Shown piece after piece: positions 59,693-64,000 of a stretch of 64,000 nt of DNA. This DNA is from Thysanoteuthis rhombus. Its lineage: Eukaryota > Mollusca > Cephalopoda > Oegopsida > Thysanoteuthidae. The stretch is from positions 5,879,850 to 5,943,849 of the forward strand of contig OY735203.1 of NCBI GenBank assembly GCA_963457665.1, in the 5' to 3' direction. The notes under the pieces were generated by a model, which saw only the letters and a list, made by a program, of their open reading frames with translations, was not told the DNA's origin and ran no database searches. How positions within the stretch are numbered: the first letter of the stretch is position 1; each line of letters starts with the position of its first letter. The position numbers and the translations under genes were made by a program.

Positions 59693-59693
<1 letters not shown>
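57481..59693. other. No recognisable gene
   Basis: AT-rich DNA with A-runs (57717, 58720), a (GA)n stretch at 59055-59070 and a C12 run at 59393-59404. Frames of up to 127 residues are Ser/Leu-rich artefacts of these runs. Nothing recognised. Confidence 0.45.

Positions 59694-59723
<30 letters not shown>
59694..59723. repeat. (AT)n microsatellite
   Basis: Uninterrupted AT run of about 30 bases, just 5' of the SINE 3 copy, mirroring the microsatellite beside the other copy. Confidence 0.95.
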
Positions 59724-59726
<3 letters not shown>

Positions 59727-59756
59727 ATTAAAGATTGAGTTATAATACAACAAAAC

Positions 59757-60052
59757 AGCTTTCTGTGGATGACTCTTCAGAGTGGCAATAGACTATCCAT
59801 TATCCCATCCAGTACCACGATGAAAGAATTGAAACCTTTGCTTCAGACCCAGAGGCTGGCATTTTACCCCTGCCCTATGCAGAACTGGATGGTCAGTAAG
59901 ACTGAATTTGAGCAATATATTTACAAATGCACCATTCCCCATTCCAAATTTGGAAGAGCATTGTTATGTAGCTTACAATGAACAAAGTGCCTTACTTAAA
60001 GAGTGCTCAACCCCAAATAAAGGAGCGTTGATTATGATGATGATGATGATAA
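59757..60052 (+). mobile_element. SINE family 3, copy 2, with (GAT)n tail
   Basis: Aligns with the reverse complement of 35640-35945 over its whole length and ends AAAGGAGCGTTGATTATGAT followed by further GAT units. No box A/B is obvious, so the head may not be tRNA-derived. The GAT tail is the same as that of LINE 1, which may have supplied the copying machinery (inference). Confidence 0.7.
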
Positions 60053-60560
60053 TATTAATGATAGCCAATTATATATATATATAATAATGTATATGTATCT
60101 ATCCTGTAGATCACTTTCAGAAGTCTACAGATATGTATATCATAAAAGATGAAAGTCTTTTAGATCTTTCCCTGTTTCTACAACCAGAGGCAATGGCTAT
60201 CATATCATGAAGTCTACATTACTGTTCAATACTAGATGGATGACATTCTGGGAATACCAGGTGCTATAAGCAGCAACAAGTTTGCCCTGTGGTCATCTCA
60301 GCCAATGCTATGCCATCGATTGACAAAACATCTTGCCAAGCTAGAATTAAATTATACATCCAGTCCTCTTAAGCACATGTTGCTCCATTGAGATCACATG
60401 ACAGTGACCCCCTTTAGTTTGCCCCATACTCAAATGATCAAGTGGTTGTGATCATCATCATGAAGCCTACATAGAAATTAATTTGCATTACATGAGTGAA
60501 CAAGAAAGACATGTTGCTGAGGTGATCTGCTAATTCAGTATTTTTTTTGTCGATCGCAGG
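60053..60560. other. No recognisable gene
   Basis: AT-rich spacer between SINE 3 and LINE 1. Nothing recognised. Confidence 0.4.
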
Positions 60561-60564
60561 ATAA

Positions 60565-61250
60565 ATGTCATCATCAGTCCTTCAACATCTATCATTAGAC
60601 ATAGACCTTCACCAGGATTCACCACAATTCTCTATCATGGGCATCGCGGAGCGAGTATTTTCTAAATTTGTCAAGTTCATCTCTCCATCTTGTATTTTGT
60701 TGGCCTCAGTTTCGCATGTGATCTCTGCAGATCTATGTTGTGAGTCATGATGTCCATTGGTTGTCTGACATTCTTGCAACTTGACTAGCCCATTGCCATT
60801 CAAGTCTTCTAATAGATTCTATGATGTCTCTGACTTGTTTTCTTCCTGATATACTATGCTGTCTTATGATCTCTCCATGTGAGGTTTAGCATGATTCTCT
60901 CAGGTGAGCGTTGCATGCTTCTCAGTTTGTGGGTTTGTCTCTTGGTTAGGTTTCAGCTCTATAAGTGACTATTGGGAGGATGCATTGGTTGTATACTCTT
61001 TTTTTTAGGATTATTAGGATCGACTTGTTTTTGAAGGTTGAGCCTGCTCTGCCAAATGCTTACCATCCTAGGGTGATTCTTTGCTTGATCTCTTCCTCTT
61101 TGATGGAAATTTGTTGACCTAGGTAGATATAGTGGTCTGCTCTCCCCAGTTTTGCATCTTCAATTTTGACAGTAATGTCTTTATTCTCAATGTGATTGTT
61201 GCACATGATTTTTATTTTATTAAAGTTCATGTGTAGACCAACTCTTTTGG
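60565..61250 (-). pseudogene. RTE-like LINE 1, C-terminal third of ORF2
   Basis: Minus-strand order: MNFNKIKIMCNNHIENKDIT near 61.2 kb, DHYIYLGQQIS near 61.13 kb, KQRITLGW.AFG, a YNQCILPIVTY block near 60.97 kb, a TNPQTEKHATLT block near 60.92 kb and GNGLVKLQECQ near 60.79 kb, closing with the (GAT)n complement near 60569. Frameshifts and stops throughout. It begins just after RT box C. Confidence 0.87.
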
Positions 61251-61979
61251 GGGATAAATATTGAATAGGACAAATCTAGCACAAGACAGATGTCAAATGG
61301 GACAATTATATCCCATCATGATTTTGGTTATTCAAAATGTGGAAATATTTTGATTGGATGCAATTATATCTTAATCACATTAATTTTTATTTATTTTTTT
61401 GAACTTTTTATACACTCTTGGAAATTCAGGCATTAAGCTATTTCAGTTGGTCATTTCAATGATTAAATAATATTTATTTTGGTAGGTCTAAGTTCTAGGG
61501 TCAACTTCATGGCTGAAAAAAAAAAAAATTGATACCAATTAAAAATGAAATAATGGAAATTTAGAACTTTTTTTAATGAATGCAGTCGCGTTTTGAGCTG
61601 GTAATCCTTTCTTTCCTTCCTTGTGAGTAATGTGAAACTAATATCTTAAACATATATTTGTTTAAAAAATGAATAATTTCTTTGCAACTCTCAGCCTTGT
61701 CTTATGGCAAAACTGGACAAAATGAATGGAGATCTGCTGGAGATATCAACTTGGGAGAAGCATATCCCTATTTCAGTATTAGAGTAGGGTCATGAGTCAC
61801 CCTGGTACCTTTGTGATGAGGCTTGGGAACACAAAATTTTGCCTTTACCTACACTTTTGTGTAGGGTACTACATTGAACCTAATCCTGTCTCCCCATTTT
61901 CTTTTGTCCCAAAGCAAAGAAATACAAAATAAAGAAGAAAGACCTCTGAGACTGCATACCTTGGCCAATACCATTGTCA
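61251..61979. other. No recognisable gene
   Basis: AT-rich DNA, less so from 61.7 kb, where it may grade into the next array. Nothing recognised. Confidence 0.4.
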
Positions 61980-62475
61980 GCAAAGTAACAACGCATTGAA
62001 CTGCACCCAAATTCAAGCACTTCTTCCATAGCACATAGTTCCCTCTCCCGCAAAAAGTCATTGAAGTTCATTTGAAACTTTTGGAGATGATGCATAGACT
62101 GACATGAAAATCATGTGGTAAGAAATATGACTACAATACAGTGGAGGCAATGGTACCTGGATCCAGCCCAAAACTAAAACACTTCTTCATTAGCCTATTC
62201 ACCATTCCACAAAATTACAGTGAGATTCATTTGGAACTTTTGAGATGTCATGTGGATGAACATGAAATTTTGTTTATATGTGATGCAGACATAAGTATAA
62301 TGTAGAGTAGGTAGTTGTGCGTGGATCTGAACCCTAATTGTCTTGACTATTACGTACCAGTGAACAAAATAAATCTTTCTTATTCCATTCCACATCTTTC
62401 TACAAAATTTCATTGAAATTCATCAAGTACTTTTTGGAGATATCTTATGGACGGACAGAAAGATGCAACCAAATG
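61980..62475 (+). repeat. Three diverged copies of a ~160-190-bp unit
   Basis: GTTCATTTGAAACTTTTGGA (near 62068), GATTCATTTGGAACTTTTGA (near 62224) and AATTCATCAAGTACTTTTTG (near 62417) mark equivalent points, each followed by TATGGACGGACAG-like words. It is homologous in reverse orientation to the 5.54-5.99 kb array. Confidence 0.6.
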
Positions 62476-63102
62476 CAAGTCCTACTCATGGCCCAAATCA
62501 TGGAATCCGCGCACTTAGAGGATATACATCCGCTTTTTCATGTAATACCAAATAACTTTTTGCTTGCTGTTGAATGATTCCATATTTTTTTCTTCTACTT
62601 CTGGGAAAGAATATGCCAATAGTTTGAATTTTTTGTAATCAGATGTATTTGAGTTATATTTCATAAAGCAGGAATATCAAGCTGTTAGACAAAAATTGTG
62701 ATACCTACGACTTGATTATTTGTTATGAGGAAAGAAGGCTGGGAGAATATCCACTAAGTATATTGATTCCATAATTTTCGCCATGCGTAGTATCTCTCTG
62801 AAGGGTATGAGTAAATAACCTATCATTCAGAATGAGAACCACAGTGATCGTTTTCAGCATAACTGTTTTTTTTATGACTGAACTACCTTTAAACATTCTA
62901 AGTTCCAAAAAGAATCCAACAATGCAAAGAATCAGCTTCAAGATATTTGGAAAGAAAAAAAGACAATGTGCTGGGTCAAGCTTTTTGGAAGCAGCATCGG
63001 AATTATTTTGTTCTTGAGGTTTCATGCTGACATTGACAAAATGTCTGTTTTGTATAAGAGTTTGGTTGGTTGTGCATTTGGGCTTCTTTCCTTCCTGAGA
63101 GA
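62476..63102. other. No recognisable gene
   Basis: The 128-residue minus frame at 62723-63109 is unrecognised and ends at the repeat B border. I regard it as chance. Confidence 0.4.
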
Positions 63103-63562
63103 CTGTCAACCAAAACTATAAACATAAGTGTCTTCTATTTTCAAGTTGGTCCAGTGGGCTGGCTATGTATGTTTGTATCAAGCATACTGGCCCCACCAAT
63201 AGAGCTAAAGGGCTGAAATTTTCAACATTTACTCATGCCTCAAAATTCGAAGAAAAAAAAAAAAAAAAAAAAAGAAATGAAAAGAGCTCTCTGTATTCTG
63301 ACCCCCTGCCCTAATTTTTAGTGGGGTAGTTCAATTTGCCATGTTTAGACTAAATTGATCCTGCATTTGTACCAATCTTTGATTTTGAAAATTCAGACTT
63401 TTTGATCATGGCCTGGAAAAAAAGGCAAATGAAAGAACTTATACATTGATCACCCCCTTTTTCCAATCTTTTAATTGATGCCAATCTCTCGTGCTGCCAA
63501 GAGATGGTGGTCTCAAGACAGTTTCAATTGTGAGACTAACCAGACCTGTTTGCACTTTTCCT
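63103..63562 (+). repeat. Repeat family B, full-length copy
   Basis: Shows every family B block: CTGTCAACCAAAACTATAAA, AGTTGGTCCAGTGGGCTGGC, GCTAAAGGGCTGAAATTTTC, an A22 run, GTTCAATTTGCCATGTTTAG, TTTTAATTGATGCC, GCTGCCAAGAGATGGTGGTC and GTGAGACTAACCAGACCTG. Together with 36.3 and 38.4 kb it best defines the family's ends. Confidence 0.75.
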
Positions 63563-64000
63563 TTTGTCAAAGTCTTATTTCTGACTGAAGATCAGATTAC
63601 ACTATTCATGTTGGCTCCATGAAATCAGAAGGTAAAAAGCATCTGGCAACAGGAGGTGAGGGTGATACTGCTCCCTTCAAGAGGAATTCAGTAAGAAAAA
63701 GGAAGGCCAATAATGTTGAGATTGCGACAGCAGTTGCCTTTGGAAGGAGCAGAAATAACAATGGGAAGAAAAGAAATATACAGAGAATAGAAAAGTCTTG
63801 TTAGTCACTCAACAGAAACCATTTGGTGACCAACGTCTCTTGGGGGCATGCCGTATTGGAGATGATCAATGAAGGACTTCCTTCAAATTCTGTTTTTTAG
63901 GTAGTAACAATTTATTATTTAAAAAAAAACAAACAAAAAAAACAGGCAGACACAAACTAAAGGGATCAATTTTGCATAAAACAAAATTTAAAATTGAATC
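63563..64000. other. Unassigned; small basic open frame
   Basis: A 61-residue frame at 63619-63804 is Lys/Arg-rich (FKRNSVRKRKANN, GKKRNIQRIEKS) and lies in a less AT-rich patch. I do not recognise it and would not call it a gene. Confidence 0.25.

Noticed and set aside
62723-63109. 128-residue minus-strand open frame
   Set aside because: No recognisable similarity, AT-driven composition, and it starts at the border of a repeat B copy.
1-64000. Endogenous retrovirus or LTR retrotransposon
   Set aside because: I found no long direct repeats, primer-binding site, or gag/protease/integrase signatures on either strand.
1-64000. rRNA, snRNA or protein-coding host gene with exon chain
   Set aside because: No conserved rRNA or snRNA words and no consecutive recognisable exons with splice sites were seen.

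Overview
This is an AT-rich, gene-poor stretch of a metazoan nuclear genome. Nothing in it looks bacterial, viral or organellar. I found no convincing exon chain of a host gene. What can be recognised is almost entirely decayed transposable elements, SINE-like repeats, long dinucleotide microsatellites and one large 44-bp satellite array. The mix (RTE-like LINEs with (GAT)n tails, Penelope-like elements, mariner, several tRNA-derived SINEs, compound TG/TA/CA microsatellites) fits an invertebrate with a large repeat-rich genome. A cephalopod mollusc is my best guess, held with low confidence; a chelicerate or another marine invertebrate would also fit. The window is probably intergenic or deep-intronic DNA.

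Layout. 1-7.4 kb: microsatellites, two SINE families, a minus-strand repeat array at 5.5-6.0 kb and a weak hammerhead-like motif at 6.4 kb. 7.9-9.2 kb: minus-strand relic of a protein family with EEAD and (S)DTDV-type motifs. 10.2 kb: a strong G-quadruplex tract on the minus strand. 13.4-14.9 kb: microsatellites, a SINE, repeat families A and B and a foldback element. 17.7-18.5 kb: Penelope-like reverse transcriptase (minus). 18.5-23.4 kb: three fragments of the RTE-like LINE. 24.3-27.8 kb: a 44-bp satellite whose central 2.7 kb keeps exact phase and shows a 220-bp higher-order pattern, followed by an inverted pair of SINE-like arms. 28-34 kb: repeats A and B, a MITE and a LINE end.

35.6-39 kb: a third SINE family, repeats B and C, and a Penelope-type GIY-YIG module (plus). 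41-49.3 kb is the densest part: a LINE nested in repeat A, a Jockey/CR1-like LINE tail, a second RTE-type LINE, a mariner transposase abutting a LINE, and the longest LINE copy. 50-56 kb: an inverted repeat, repeat B copies, and a mariner N-terminus next to a LINE. 56-57.5 kb: two MITEs and a SINE dimer. 59.7-63.6 kb: the second copy of SINE 3, a LINE end, a second copy of the 5.5-kb-type array in opposite orientation, and a last repeat B copy.

None of the elements looks active: each coding relic carries stops, frameshifts, truncations or lost catalytic residues. The most notable signals are the indel-free satellite with nested higher-order structure, the same-strand orientation of every copy I saw of repeat families A, B and C, a SINE sharing the (GAT)n tail of the local LINE, and the foldback elements. 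Coordinates of repeat edges are by eye and may be off by tens of bases.
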